Positions 1 to 13,299 are shown, counted from the first letter of the stretch. The stretch: 64,000 bases of DNA from Combretum micranthum (GCA_024138025.1 JAMXBD010001583.1:62001-126000), one strand, 5' to 3'. Notes: generated by a model not told the origin, from the letters alone. Program-made: numbers and translations.

Positions 1-1015
1 AATAAAGGGGAGGTTTTCTTACTAGAGTTTATTTATTTTCCTAATTGATGGTGAAATTATTACTATAGATATCCTTCATCAAATCCAAGTAATAGAGAGA
101 CTTTCGTATACTCATTTTAGGTACTCTCTGTCTATCTTGTTATTTATAAATGTGCTTTAAATTATATAAATATTATTTTTTTTATATATTTGGGTTTGGT
201 TCTTTGAGTTAAATGATAAGATTTGAAAAATCCAATTCTCATTATAATAATCAAGGGAGCCTTAGCATAGTGGCTTAGAGTATAACTCATTAAACTGACA
301 TGTCCATCATTTAACATTTTTTATTATATCCCATCCACTAAAATGGATTTATCTTGACCGTTAATTGTCAACATAATCCAATGAATGACATTGATAGTCA
401 AGTCATTTGAAGAAGAAAAAAAATTAATAAAAGCACTACGGTGTTGTTGAATTTATGCATCAAGAGATCAAATACTTATTCATTGCTACTAGTAGGTTTG
501 ATGCTCGATAGCTTCTTCACGTTAAGGATGTATTTGAGACAATTTAGATTGCTTACTTTTCATCTCTATTCCACTTCTCTCTTGATTATTCTTAACTTAT
601 CATTGTGTGTCACTCTTCTTAAATTATGTGTAACACGATACTCATGTATCTACATTATTAATCCAATCACTGCTTAAATAAATTTTTACTTGTTAAATTT
701 AACACCTCGATCATCTTTAAATAGATGACATGGTAAACAATAATTGGTCAAATAAAATGATTATTAGATTACGTATATAGTTAAAGACCTACGGTCACAC
801 CGAAATGTTTAAGACTTATCTTCATTGAGGACCACATTGCTTTGTTTAAAGTATAATCTATTATAATACATTGAATAATGAAATAGAGAGCCTAGAGCTA
901 TAAAAGAATTGTCATAAGTTAATATTTTATTTCAGTGAAGTTTTATAGGGGAAAAAGTCAATTTTAATATTAAATTATCATTCATTTATTTGATAATGAA
1001 TAACAACATGGCTAT
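1..1015. other. AT-rich intergenic DNA, no gene seen
   Basis: No open frame resembles a known protein. A tRNA-like A-box (TAGCATAGTGG, about 264-274) occurs without a convincing B-box. The stretch near 205-240 resembles the stretch at 59020-59050, so part of it is probably repeat-derived. Confidence 0.6.
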
Positions 1016-1019
1016 ATAA

Positions 1020-1105
1020 GTGTATCACAATGTGCTAATGCGAGGAATCGAACTCGGTATATTAAAAATAAGGATCTGAACCGAATACCACTAACCTACA
1101 AAATC
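1020..1105 (-). mobile_element. Possible tRNA-derived SINE head
   Basis: On the minus strand an A-box-like TAGGTTAGTGG (1088-1098 on +) is followed after 34 bases by a good B-box, GTTCGATTCC (1044-1053 on +). This is the spacing of an internal RNA polymerase III promoter. No cloverleaf with paired stems can be drawn, so it is not a working tRNA gene. The 3' end and tail of the element were not found. Confidence 0.4.
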
Positions 1106-1434
1106 ATTGGCTACTCTTCTTAATATATATTACTTATGAAATTATTATTTTAGAGAACACCTTTTTCATAAAGATTAAGATTATAATGAAATCATTATTA
1201 CAACAAAATAAATTAAGAGTTAATATTATAATATATACCATCTATTACCTTTAATATTATCTATATCTTATTTTTCAGTTAGTTTACTCGGATATTTATC
1301 AAATATTTGATGATATTGAACAACATTTTGGAGTGCCTCGTATATTGTAATATTCAACTATAATAGTAAATGGCCATAAAAGTAGGTTTTCAATTTAGGA
1401 AATACTGTTGAGCAAGCGCCGCTCGTCAAAAAAG

Positions 1435-2085
1435 CGAATTTAAATAAAGTTACACTGTAGCGTTTAGGTATTTTTGTGTAAATTTTGTATTTTCGTCCAA
1501 ATTTGATATTTTGAGCAACTACCGATTTTTTATGGAATATTATTGTTTAAATTTAGTATTTTCTTTCTTTAGGTGAATATCAACCTTTTTGAAGTTTTGA
1601 TATTTTTAGGCAAATATGAATTCTCATCCAAATTTGGTACTTAGAATGAGTATCATATTTTCGTGGGATCTAATATTATTATTAAAATTCGGTATTTTTG
1701 TTTAAATTTGATACTTTGAGTAAGTGCCAACTTTTTATAGGTTCTAATAATTTTGTGTAAATCTAGTCATATTCAAATTTTGTACTTTAAGTAGGTATCA
1801 ACTTTTATAAGTTAAGGTATTTTTGTGCAAATCTAATATTTTCATCTAAATTTAATATTTATTACTACTATTGACTTTTTGGTGGGATCTAGTATTATTA
1901 TTGAAATCGTTTAAATTTGGTAGTAGTATGAGGAACTACCAATTTTTATAGGTTCTGTATTTTTGTGCAAATCGGTATCTTCTTCCAAATTTGGTACTTT
2001 GTGAGTACTAACATTTTACACGTTGTGGTATTTTTATTTTAACCCAGTATTTTCATTGAATTGTGGTAGTTTAAGTAGGTAGCCG
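1435..2085. repeat. Strongly diverged tandem array, about 75-90 bp units
   Basis: The phrases 'gtatttttgtg(t/c)aaat', 'tccaaatttg(g/a)tactt' and 'tatcaactttttatagg' recur in the same order about seven or eight times. This indicates an old minisatellite-like array with units of roughly 75-90 bp. There is no coding potential. Confidence 0.6.
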
Positions 2086-2384
2086 GTTTACCGGTCACAA
2101 CCTTATTTCAAGTTGCTAGAGGTGACTTAGTCCAATAATTTCTTGTGGAACAGCTACATTGCAAAAATAAATTTGGTAATATTTAGTAGTAACAAATATA
2201 TGGTATAAGATCAGGAAAATATTAAAAAAAAATCCAACCAAAATCCAAAATTTAAATGATGATTTGGACGTTACCCTGCCCGAAAACCCACTTATACTCT
2301 AATGTTGTCAAATGGCGTTCATAGGAATAGGAGACTTGTCTCCAATTATCAACTGTTAATAATTAGATCATAAATGAATCAAAT

Positions 2385-2835
2385 TACTTTCAACTATTTG
2401 AGTTCGGCTCTTATTGAACAATATTGTTTAGGTTATGAACAGACTCACTAATAAACTCGTTAGTAAATTTATAAATTTTATATACAGACATATTATATAT
2501 AACAATATAATTAAAGTAATAAAAACTAATTTCTATTTGATATTTATGTGTATATATATTTATAATAACACTTATATATTACATTTTAAGTTTGAAAAAA
2601 AAAATTAAGTTATCTAAACGAGTTGAGTTCGAGCTTAATTTTTAGGTTCAACAAAAGCTTGCAGCTCGATAGAAAACTTGGCTTCAATCGAAATCAATTC
2701 GTAAACGAGCTATGCTCTAGTCTAAATTTTGTATTTGATGACAAGCTCAACTTAAACTTGAGTTGATAAATTTTAAATGAATCTAGTTCATACCTCTTAA
2801 AACTTGGCTCAACTTAACTTGTTTGCCGGCAAAAA
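2385..2835. mobile_element. Plant 'gagctcgag' type DNA repeat, degenerate
   Basis: The stretch is rich in repeated words such as 'gagttgagttcgagctt', 'aaactcgtta' and 'cttggctcaacttaactt'. This is the pattern of a widespread non-autonomous DNA repeat of plants whose ends are built of alternating GAGCTCGAG-like words. A related copy is split by the LTR element at 19699-26376. Confidence 0.4.
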
Positions 2836-2839
2836 CTCT

Positions 2840-4130
2840 ATTTCTTCAATACCGAAGTATAAAACAATCTAGATACATATCTAGACAAGTAGCCATATCG
2901 AGCATTTATAATTTTCCTTTTTTTTCCAATAATATTCTAAACATTTTATAAATCTCCCTTCTATCCCACTGTATTTTCTAGTTTACCGAGCTATATAATA
3001 AATAACATTTCAGTTGCGTGGTTTATACATACACACATGTATATATAACTATATCCCTAACATTTATAAGAAAGTTCTTTAATAATTTATTAAATTTTTT
3101 TATGGTTTCATGTTATCATTATTTTCAAAAGTATTTTTTAATATATATATATATATATATATAGGTCATATGTTTTAATGAAAATATTTTTCAAAAAAGT
3201 ATCTTTTCATGTTTTTCTATATTTGTTTTAAAGAAATATGGGACAATTATTAAAAAATATTTTCCCTTTGTTTAGAAAATAGAAGCTTATTCATAACTTA
3301 TTTTAGGAAAACAACCTACAGAATATAAAAGTATAAATTATTTTTCTGTTAATTTACAGGTTTCATCTAATAATTATTTGCTATCAACGATATTTATTAA
3401 TAATCTTTTAATATTTTTTATTTAGGTAGATTTATATCTCTTTATAAAATATCTTTTGTTATTAATTATCCTAGTATATTCATTATCCAAATATTTAGAA
3501 TAAACAAACAAAGAAAAACTATTTTTATAAAATTAGTTAAATACTTGAAAACATGCTATTTTTTAGGAAAAATTTTTTAAGGAAAATTTTTTTTATTAGA
3601 AATAATTTTATTTAGAATAACCGGGGTCTGATATTAGTGAAAAATCAAATAAAATTATACATAACAATAAGAATGGTCGATTTATTATTAAAAAGGAAAA
3701 GTAAGTTGCAACGACTAGACTTCGAAACTTTTGCATTGCAGTGGCTAAATTAGTCTGAAACTCTGATGCATCAGAATTTATGAGATGAAAAAAAGAAAAA
3801 AAAAAAGAAAGAAAGGAAAAATGCCATGGAATGATGCTTGCAAATCAAAGTCAAACAAAGTATTTCGGCTTTATTTATTGCTGAAAGTGGCTTTCTTAAC
3901 ATGGTTTTCATGTAAGAACCTTCGATAAAGTTGCTTAAAAGATAAAGTTGCAGATCTTGAAGAAGATATTGTCATTAATTTAAAAGCAAAAAAAAAAAAA
4001 AAAAAAAGGTTTCATGTGGTTCGCGGAGAATGGAATGAAAGTCACGTTATCTACACGGAAAAGAAGGAAATAGAACAGGACGGGTGAGGATGAAATGAAG
4101 AATGGAGGTTAGGGAAATTTGATTTAATGG
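2840..4130. other. No gene; low-complexity and MITE-like DNA
   Basis: The stretch contains an (AT)n run at about 3139-3162 and A-rich runs at about 3789-3812 and 3988-4007. The 3240-3620 part aligns in order with 47460-47810 (shared 'attcataactta', 'aggaaaacaa', 'attatccaaatattt'), so it is a dispersed repeat. Confidence 0.55.
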
Positions 4131-4136
4131 GTTTTA

Positions 4137-4675
4137 AATCTAGTTTTAATTTGAATTTTTTTTTTTTGGTCAAGGTGACACGGTACAAATAGTTAAATTT
4201 AATTATGGGAATGATCAATAGAGAATTGGGCTCGCATACTATATAAAGTCCTTAATTGGTTTGAGTCTATAGGAAAACCTATTTTGATATCTATTACAAA
4301 AGAGTTTATACTAGCCGTTGTTTTCTTCAAATATGATGGATGTCATCAACAGCTCGATTTTCTATAAATAACACTAGCCCTGATTCATTTGGATGATAAA
4401 AAATATTAAAAAACATCATCGTTATCTAATTTCTATCTCAATAAATTAATCACTTGTTTGAATCAAGAATATGCTACTTTGTTGTATTAGTAAGGGATGA
4501 CTTTTTTAGCTTTCCCACATGTCATATGTGTATTTAAGCTACGAGACCATATGTTCTTTCTTCCTACACAATTCTCTCATTGTCATTCATGTATATGTTA
4601 TTTTCCTAGATCATCTCTAACATAATAATTATACATCTAGTATGTAATTATTGTGATCAAATCCTAACATCTACC
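4137..4675 (+). mobile_element. Old LTR of the TGTAGATG family
   Basis: The layout matches the clean solo LTR at 5578-6225: 'gggaatgatcaat..gaattggg', a TATA-like 'tctataaataacactag', a 'gaatcaagaat' block and the terminus CATCTACC. Bases after the end (TTGGACT..GGGATGCCT, near 4687) may be remains of the primer-binding site seen at 20356. It is heavily decayed, and the 5' end is uncertain. Confidence 0.45.
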
Positions 4676-4679
4676 AAAA

Positions 4680-5577
4680 TAAAATGTTGGACTGGGATGC
4701 CTCTATGTGTGGACCTTTCAAAACTGGGGTGTTTTTGACAGTATGGCTTATCATTTTGATCCCCATTTAACTTGTCTTAATTTTTATAACTTAATATCTT
4801 TAAAATATTAGCATATATAATTAATAATTAAAACGAAAGGAAATGAAACTATAACATATCACATAATATTTTAAAATTTAGGCAGTCTCATTAATTGATT
4901 TATAATTAGAAAAAGAAAAACTATTGATTTATGAATGGAAGAGAATTGAGATAAGAAAATTGCAGAGTATCAATCCTAAGAGTTATGCAATACATAAAAA
5001 AAAAAAAGAAAAGAAAAATGCAAAACAAAAAGAAAAAAATAAGAAATGAAACAAAAAATAGCAATCATAATGTGCCCATATCATCATCAGGGGAAAAGGA
5101 AATTAATATCTATTTTTTAAAATAAAATTACAAAAATACACGAAGATAACCTCAGAATTGGGCAAGTTGACCTCATCTCTTGAAAAAACGAGGTTCATTC
5201 TATCCTTATCTCTTTAAAAGACGAGATTGTTGTATCTTACAACAACTTCGTCTCTTGAAGAGATGACGTTGGTCACTCACAACTTCATCTCTTCAAAAGA
5301 CGAGTTTAGATTGCCTGTTTTTAGAATTTTTTCTCATATGGTAGGATTTATGTAATTTTTTTTAAAAAGCTAACATTTTTTTTTCCTTAATCCCATCATC
5401 GGGATATCTCTGTATTATTCTTGAATTTTTTGGTTTCTCTTAACAACTTTTGCATGATCTTCTATTTCTAACAACATTTCCATCCACTATAATCACTTTG
5501 TTATTATAATTTTTCAGAATTAGCATTTCATCGCCTAACATAATTTTATATATTAGTGATATATATAGTAAAATTGT
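4680..5577. other. No gene; AT-rich DNA with a palindromic array
   Basis: It lies between two LTRs of the same family and could be remains of an internal region, but no protein similarity is visible. The array of short palindromes at 5170-5306 is listed separately. Confidence 0.5.
5170..5306. repeat. Four imperfect palindromes of CTCGTCTCTT-type
   Basis: Four related 22-25 bp units start near 5171, 5204, 5246 and 5282. Each approximates CTCGTCTCTT joined to its own reverse complement AAGAGACGAG. The third unit is the best palindrome. Spacing is 33-42 bp. The function is unknown; the units could form small hairpins. Confidence 0.6.
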
Positions 5578-6225
5578 TGTAGATGCATGGATTCGATTAT
5601 AAAGGCTTTAAGGCCAATTTTAATTTGGGTTCAACTCTTCGGCTAATGTGACATGGCTTAAAGAGTTAGGCTCGACTTATTGGGATGATCATGGGAGAAT
5701 TGACATGGTAAGCTTGGAATAGGGCCCATTGGAATTGGCATACCCAATTTCTACATTTTCTCGAATTGGCTCACATACATTACAAGCGAATGCCTTAATG
5801 GACCTAGGTTACAAAGGAGCCCATTTTATATCCATTATGAGAGGGACTCATCCTAATTATTGGTCGTCTATCTCATCTGATGGATGGCATCGATAGGTAG
5901 ATTCTCTAAATTGTCTTTAGTCCTTACCTCATTTGATAAGTCAAATCCAATAAAAAAAAAATTGTTGTGCTGCCAGATTTCTGTTTTAATGAATCAATTA
6001 CTTGATTTACTCAAGAACGCACACAATCTCATAGCACTTAGTGAGGTTGATGCTTCCTAGCTCCCTCATCTGTCACGCATGTGTTAGAGTTTACTGAGAC
6101 TGCCTACTCCTTCCCTACACAATCCTCTCTTAATCACCCCTACATGTATTGTTTCCCTAGGTTAAGTGTAGTGCGATGGTCACACTGCACGCACGTGATC
6201 ATCTTGTCGAATCCTTACCTACACA
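5578..6225 (+). mobile_element. Solo LTR (648 bp) with ATTGT target duplication
   Basis: It starts TGTAGATGCATGG and ends CCTACACA. The five bases on both sides are ATTGT (5573-5577 and 6226-6230), a typical LTR-retrotransposon target duplication. Related LTRs lie at 4137-4675 (+), 41281-41900 (-) and 60283-60919 (-), and more distantly at 19699-20352 and 25795-26376. Because both flanks carry the duplication and no internal region is present, this is a solo LTR left by recombination. Confidence 0.8.
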
Positions 6226-6364
6226 ATTGTCATATTATATAACACAAGAACAAAAATCGCATGTCTTTGTAGTATAAATTCTAATATTGTAAGAGGCTAT
6301 AACCTTGCTTTTTTACCCCCGTTATTATCAATTGTAACTTTTGAGGAATAGAGCCACAGAGGTA

Positions 6365-6730
6365 TCGAAATTGATGCTGTGTTTGGCAAATTTTTTATAT
6401 ATGGAAATTAATAGAAATGGAAGAAAAGAAATGAGTGGAAAAAAAAATAGTTCAATATTAATTTTATGCTCGGTAAGTTATGAAAAATGGAAAGAAAATA
6501 AGAAAAATGAAGTTAGTCGTCAACAAAATTACACTCCAATCATTTTTATAAAATATTTATAAAAGAAGAAAACTTGAGGTTATTTTAGTACTTGTAGTTT
6601 ACTTCTCTTCATTTCTCTTGGTTTCCATCCAAATGTGGATGGAAAGTGAAGAGGCAGAATTTTCATTTGATTTCCGTCTAAATCCTCTCATTTCCACATG
6701 CAACTAACATTCCAAATACCAGCATTTTCT
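6365..6730. mobile_element. MITE-like repeat ending in GTTTGGC / CCAAATA
   Basis: One end reads GATGCTGTGTTTGGCAAATTT and the other ATTCCAAATACCAGCATT, so the outer 10-15 bases form an imperfect inverted repeat. The interior is rich in 'gtggaaa/gaaaatg' words on one side and their complements on the other. Similar units occur at 13560-14402 and about 18185-18520. It is non-coding. Confidence 0.45.
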
Positions 6731-6734
6731 TTGA

Positions 6735-9285
6735 TTTTTCTCACTTTCCCTTTCTTTCATGGCACTTCTACCATTCCATCATAAATCAATATCGTTGGAA
6801 GACTAATACTTACATCACTTAACAACAAGACCATGACCATGAGAGTATGCCTATCAGCTAGACTAAAGGCGGGTAAAGTGAGAAAAAGATTAAATTTAAA
6901 AAAAAAATTCCCAAAATTAAGATGTTGGGGAAAAATCTCAAGAATACCATAACATTTTAAAACTAAAATCGTGTCCATAACGTTCTAAAATTGTTACACA
7001 ATTTTTTTTTTTTTTTTTTTTTGAGCACTCATTACACAATTTCATGTGCCCTATTACTAGGAATTTTTTTTTTTTTTTTACTTGCAAGTTCGGCCTTTTG
7101 GATTTTTTTTTTTTTTCCTGTTAACCGACTAAACAAAGGAGCTAATATATTATATAGTATAAATAGAAGCAAATGTTGCTTTCGCCTATGGTTTATGGAT
7201 GCAGATAGAACAAATATAAATATGTACTGCAACGAGCTTTTTATTTATTCTTTTTCCTATTTTAGAGTACTAAAATATCAAATATCAATATGTAAATGGT
7301 AATAAAATTTTAACATATAAAACATGCTCAAATACAAATAGTAATTGCGTATTTGCTTTATAAACTAAGTCCTATTAGATAGCACAGTTTATTACTCAAT
7401 CATTGTAATAATCATAAAAGTTAATGCTTATAGCATTAACACTGGTTTCACAAGCAAAATGCTTCCAAATGGAATGGATTAGTTTGAAATCCTTCTATCC
7501 AATTGTGACGATAAAAAAAAAAAAAAAGAATTACCCATTTGTGTGACTTCAAACCATCCAATAGCTTACAATATCTTGTCCCATAATAAAAATGATGAAA
7601 TTCTAGATTTTTCCAAAATTTTATTGTTAACAAAGCACACTAAATCTATTTATGTTTGAGCTAGTCAACTTTTCAAAATAACATATCTTATCTTGTCTTT
7701 GGAAAGCTAAGACACAAAATTAATAAAAGAAAATTACAATGAAAAATGAAAAAATCAAACCTCGAAATCATCACGATTCCATTTCAAGAAGAAAACTAAA
7801 AACGTCACCAACCACACTAGTAGTGAAATCAGGCCAATTGGCTAGTCCCAGCATTGGCTTACTAGCTAGTTCTCCAACCTAGAGTTGGCAGTTCTATCAT
7901 ATCACATTTTAAAAGAAAAAATAGAAGGGAAAAAATATTAACTGTATAATTTTTAATGTTTATGTTATTTCATGAAATAATAAAAATTGATTATCTATTC
8001 TTAACATTTAATGTGTTATTAATATAATATAATAGATAAAATGCCTCATTTGCTTTATATAGACTTTTACCAAAAGTAAACTTCCTATAATAATGTCATA
8101 CTACATTTTTTTTTATAATTCTTTTTGGTCTCTAAAGTATTTTTTGATATGAAATTGTTGATACTATAATAAAAGATGAATATGTTTGTATATAAATAAA
8201 TACATATTTTTAGCCATATTTAAAAGATAGGTAAAAAGCTTTAATATTCTTAAATCCAATAATTATTTTGGATTTATAATTTTTTATTTACAATTAAAAT
8301 TTGTTCGTTTTTATTTTTTAATTTTAACTTGAGAAAAAAATTTATTGGCTCCATAAGTTTGGAACTGATCGACAACCATTGGTTTGAGAAGACAGGAGTC
8401 CAATAATTGTACTATATGATTTAACAAGTTAAAGTTTACAGTACTCAACGTTGACGACAGACCACATATCCATAAAAATATCAGTATGGTTTCATAATCA
8501 GCAAAAAATTAAGGACCTGTAGTAGAAAGTTTAGCGTTGTGAATAAGGTTCTCAATGTTTCGTTCATGTGTAGATGATACATTGAAATTTTTAAATAGAT
8601 TATTTATTAAAAAATAGTAAAAATTTTTAAAAAGAATCAAACAGATTATTTATAAATCAAATATAGAAAAGATCAAATGTAAATTAAATACAAATATAAG
8701 TAAAATACAAATCATCTTAGTAGACTTTAATTCATGAGAAAATCTTATGACTACATGGATTCAAACTATAATTCTTTTTGAAAAAAAAAAGGTTTTATGT
8801 ATTGTTTATTATGCATAAATATTATATATACTTAAACAATGGTTGTGACAAAGAGGATGATAGTGGATCAATGGTAATAATAGAGAGATAGTAATAGCAT
8901 CTTGATACTAGTATTGTATTGCTAGTGGCAACACTAGTGATACCTTGGTGGCAATGTTGATGATGGTGTTGCCAATGATAATATGAGGTTGTGGTTATAG
9001 AACTAATTTAGAATTTTCATCTATAGATTTTATTTAATTCTATCTTTAATTTATTTTTATTATTAAAAGGGATAAAAATACTAAATGTTATTTGATATCA
9101 CATTTATATTGTAAATAGAATAAGATATGTTTTATCTAGTTTAATATTTTAAAATGCTACTAACAAAATGTTAGGGTCTTTTAGATTGTCTAATTTTTAT
9201 CGGTAATTGAAATAGCCATAATTCCCAATTCATATTCTTCACATGTGTACTAATGCATATTTATACATGTTAGAATAATATTTAA
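6735..9285. other. No gene; AT-rich with homopolymer runs
   Basis: Poly(T) runs near 7002-7022 and 7065-7125 give spurious F/K-rich open frames. A short tract of repeated 'gtggcaatgttgatgatggtgttgcc'-like words lies at about 8880-8990. No similarity to a known protein or RNA was recognised. Confidence 0.6.
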
Positions 9286-9289
9286 AGTC

Positions 9290-11945
9290 TAGCATATAAG
9301 TTGTGTTAGTATGTGGTATATGTGTTATATTAATGTATTTGAATATTGATATAACTTAGTGTGAATAAATATTGTGTTTATGAATTTGTAAGTGTAATAA
9401 AGTGTATGAAAATTTGGTTTAAAACAAGTTAAATATGCTTGATATATTTTCTAAACATAGCAAAAAAATTGGACACAAAAACAAGCCCAACATATTGATT
9501 TTTAGCCCAAAATAAGTCGAAGCCTATGCCAAAGAAAGTCCCTAACTTAGCAACCCCAAAAGTCAATGAAATGGATAAATATCAAGTCTAACTTTTGCAA
9601 AATTCGTGTAAATATTCAGACTATCCAAAATAACCCTCTAGAAAAGCCAAAAACACCATTTTCATCTTTCATACCTCACCTTGATTAAATCCAAGTATCA
9701 CCTACTTTTTTCTCAAGTAAAACCATCATTATCTTGTGGCAAAACCATAAAACCAAGCTCAAGTTTCTTAAGGTGTGTATTTGTTATGTTAAGTATATAT
9801 TTATTAGTTTTAAGTTTTACTAGAATATGAGTTTTTATGCTAAAATGAGTTTCGTTAATCTTCTTTGTTTTTATTGTTGTTTACACATGTATATCATGTA
9901 TTAATGCTAGATTTAGGTTAGATTTGGGATAAAAATGGATGAATGATAGATATATGTGGTTTATGCATGGATGAAGGATGGGATTAGATAAAGTGAGTTT
10001 GATGAAGTGGGTTTGATGATGTAGGATGATAAAAATATATTTAGGAAGGTTATGAATATGATTTTGATCTTGTATGTAGCTGTTAGAATGATTTAGTTGA
10101 TGTATATAATGAACAAGTAGTTGAAATAGGGTAAAAAGATATGGAAAAGACATAGCTAGGATCTCCTGTTCATCACAGGCGTGATGTAGCCTGTGATCTT
10201 CTTGGATCATGAATTTTTTAGTGTCAGAGCCTAGATTATGGCCGTAATAGAGCAGATGATCTCCTTAGGTCAAAATTTTCTAGTGCGACACTATTTTGTA
10301 ATTTAATCATAACTTTTTCATCCAAATTCAGATTGAGGTGATTTAAATTGCATTGGAAAGCTTAAAAAGAGATCTATAACTTTCATGTTTTAAGTTTTTG
10401 CAAATTGAAAAAGTATCAGGCCTAAATTTTAATTTTTTTCAGTTGCTACGTTTTTCAAATAAAGTTGAAAACTTTGTTTTACTAATTTAGTGTATGTAGT
10501 TAAGTATGAAATGAATTTTTTTGAGCTAAAATGAAATGGATAAATGATATTTAATATGTTATATTCGTTGAATGAACGACAATGGTTAAGTTTAAAGAAA
10601 GGAATGTTATGTGTATATATATATATTATGTGTGTGAATATGAATTACGTGTTGATTAAACTGTACTTGAGTATTGACAAGGGTTTAATGAATTAATGTA
10701 TAATTGTGAATTAATGATGTTTTATAATAAATGATTTCTTTGATAGATTCTTGTTCTCGACTGAGTTCAAATACTGGACTTTTGCTTAATAAACCTAGTT
10801 ATCAAGGTACGCAGTAACATGCTTGTTTTCTTGCCATGTTAGGCATAACTAAATTTCTTTAATTTAAGAAAACTTAAATCTTGTTTGTATTGATTGTCTA
10901 TTACGCCATTGAATTTGGTTCGAGGAGCGGCACCTTGCTCAGATTAGGGGCATGGTAGTTTAGGCGCTTAAGTCACCCTTGTCTTTATGATAAGTTTTTC
11001 ATAAGTGGTACAGTGAGTAGTTGATAGGGTTATTGGTATTGGTATAACATTTGCTCATTCTTAAGCAGAAGTAATATGATTTAATTCAATATTTATGGGA
11101 ACACTTGAATCAAGTGATATTATGGATTAGGTTAAATAAAGTTGTGAAATGGTTGAAAACCCTAGATGAAGCTATTTTTCGTTTATAGATATATCATCTA
11201 GGAGATATAAGTCCCCAACAACTTATATCAACTCCCTGAGTATTGAGATTATTACTCAAGATCCCCAGATATCCTTGTTATTCGGAGTTTGAATACTCTA
11301 GTGTTGTTTGACTAATTAAAGATTATCTAATAATCTAATGGTTGTTGCATTACATTTTAGGTTAAGAAAGTGTGTCATTACACTTTTGTTTAAGTTATTT
11401 ATGTACTGGGCATTTGGCTCATTATTTCATATTTCAAGTGTTGATGTGAGTGATGAATTCTACAACAATATGGGATACGGAACAGATTTTGAGGATTTCT
11501 TAGATAATTGGGAGGCTTAGAGAACCTTGATGGATCTTTTGTAATAGTATAGTTTTTGAAGACCTATGCAATAGATATTATAGCTTTTGTTTATCTTATA
11601 TATCATTCGTAATTGGCTTATTAATAAGCCTATGTTTATAATATCTTAGTATGTGTTTATATGTGTGTGTGGTGTGTGTGTGAATATTGTTCTATGTCTT
11701 AAAAGTAATGAAATGTGAGTGTTTTAAGTAAATATGAAATCTTCTTTTTATAAAGCTTAAGTTATGTTTAGGAAGAAGTTCTATTACTTAATGGTTTTCA
11801 AATTTGTTCTTATAAGAGATTTAGATAAATAATTATCTAAATTGATTCTGGTAATCAACTTTACATATAATACTACAGATTATATGTAGTTGGGGATCTA
11901 GATTCACCTACTTTAAATATATGAGTGAGTTCGGGTCCTTACAGT
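9290..11945 (+). mobile_element. LARD-like non-autonomous LTR/leader repeat
   Basis: The last 550 bp (about 11395-11942) are shared in the same order with 36950-37452: 'ggctcattatttcatatttca', 'gatac(g)gacagattttgaggattt', 'cttacatataatactgcag' and a final 'gggtccttaca'-like end. A short open frame, 11338-11520 (60 codons), ends within the shared segment, and its last 20 residues are acidic (DFEDFLDNW). The middle carries a 9-bp hairpin (10174-10199) and the 'cataactttttcatccaaattcagattgaggtgatt' phrase common in plant retroelement leaders. No pol or gag similarity is visible. Confidence 0.4.
10174..10199. repeat. Perfect 9-bp inverted repeat
   Basis: ATCACAGGC is followed after 8 bases by GCCTGTGAT. 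It sits inside the LARD-like repeat at a place comparable to the hairpin at 56334-56359 in the related minus-strand repeat. Confidence 0.6.
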
Positions 11946-12131
11946 GTCATTTCTATATTTGATCTGCTTATAAGTAAGCATATTTGTTTTTTATATGTAT
12001 TTCTTTTTTAAGCATCTGTTTAAAAATGATAAAAATAATACATCAAAACGGAAGAAAAAGAAAAAACTAAAAGACAAAAGACCTCATATGTAATAATAAA
12101 TAAAAGAATGTTATTGGTATTTTAGTCAAGG

Positions 12132-12147
12132 GTAGGTTTTTTTTTTT

Positions 12148-12201
<54 letters not shown>

Positions 12202-12210
12202 GCGGGCGCG
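12132..12210. repeat. T-run, (GT)n, G-run compound microsatellite
   Basis: About 20 Ts are followed by (GT)n and about 18 Gs, then a short CGGGCGCGCG segment. It is locally unusual in an AT-rich window. Its length is likely polymorphic and error-prone in assemblies. Confidence 0.9.
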
Positions 12211-12214
12211 CGAC

Positions 12215-13295
12215 AACGGGTCCTCCACCCCAACACCTAGGAAAATTTAATTTTTAAAGGTTTTTAAAAAAGAAAATATATATGTTAATGTTATTTATTA
12301 CACTAACTACTTCTCTTCCTTGTACTAACTACTCTTTCTCTCTCTCTCTATATATATATATATGTATATGTTTCTTTTTAGCTTTTTCTTTCACAATAAC
12401 TAATAATATTAAATTCATTCATCATAAAATAATCAAAATAAATAAATTCTTATCAATAACTATTTTATGTTCAAAGTATACCATGAGGTAATAATTATTA
12501 TTATCCATATTATAATTGAACATTATTACACATTAATCATGTAATTTGATTTAGTAGCTTTTCTTTCATTAAATAATGTTATTTAAATGTATATGAATTA
12601 TTGAATAACTACTCTATCTACATTTTTTTTTTATCTATTTGTGCTAAAAGCAATCACATTGCACATTAATTATATAATTTGATTTAGTAACATTATTTTT
12701 TTTACATGTAATGCCAGGCAAATGAACACAAAGTATTAAATAAATATCCTCTCTAGATATATTTTATGATTTATTTTATTAAATGCAAAATTTAACATAT
12801 TAACTCTATATTTTATTAATAATTTTTTCAAGTGAAATATATATTATCTCTTATGAACTGCATTAAATACTCTTAATTGTTATTTGAATGATTTTTTTCA
12901 TAAAGTTTTAACAAATATCATATTGAAATCATTATAAAATTCTCATAAATTTATAAGATATAATATAATTGTAATAATGAGTGAATATTAACAAGGAATT
13001 TTAAAATTAATTTAATTAAGGTTCAGCTCCCACCAGAGCGCCTTCTACTTCTAATAGACCATGAACTAGATTGAATCATTCTCAATAAGTCCATAAGAAG
13101 TGATCCCAGTTTTTTCATCGAATATGCGTAGAGACTAAAGGCCTTGAGCGATCAATCTGGCAGAACAACTGAAAAGATAAAGAAGTATCGCTAATTTATT
13201 CATGCTTATTCCAAGTTTAAAGTACTATTTGTACCCCCTTCATTACATGATTTTTCTTCATATAGTCGTATAATCCTACGTTCATCCTGAATTTA
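12215..13295. other. AT-rich DNA, no gene seen
   Basis: Two partly similar stretches occur near 12520-12590 and 12650-12720 ('ttacacattaat(c/t)at(g/a)taatttgatttagta'), suggesting a local duplication of about 135 bp. Nothing coding was recognised. Confidence 0.55.
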
Positions 13296-13299
13296 GCGG

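Noticed and set aside
441..677. 78-codon open stretch near the window start
   Set aside because: Leucine- and serine-rich by AT composition, no family motif, no regulatory context; chance open frame.
1020..1105. A true tRNA gene
   Set aside because: Pol III box words are present but acceptor, D and anticodon stems cannot be paired; more likely SINE-derived.
6991..7302. 103-codon plus-strand and 66-codon minus-strand open frames
   Set aside because: Made of poly(F)/poly(K) runs from T-homopolymers; composition artefacts.
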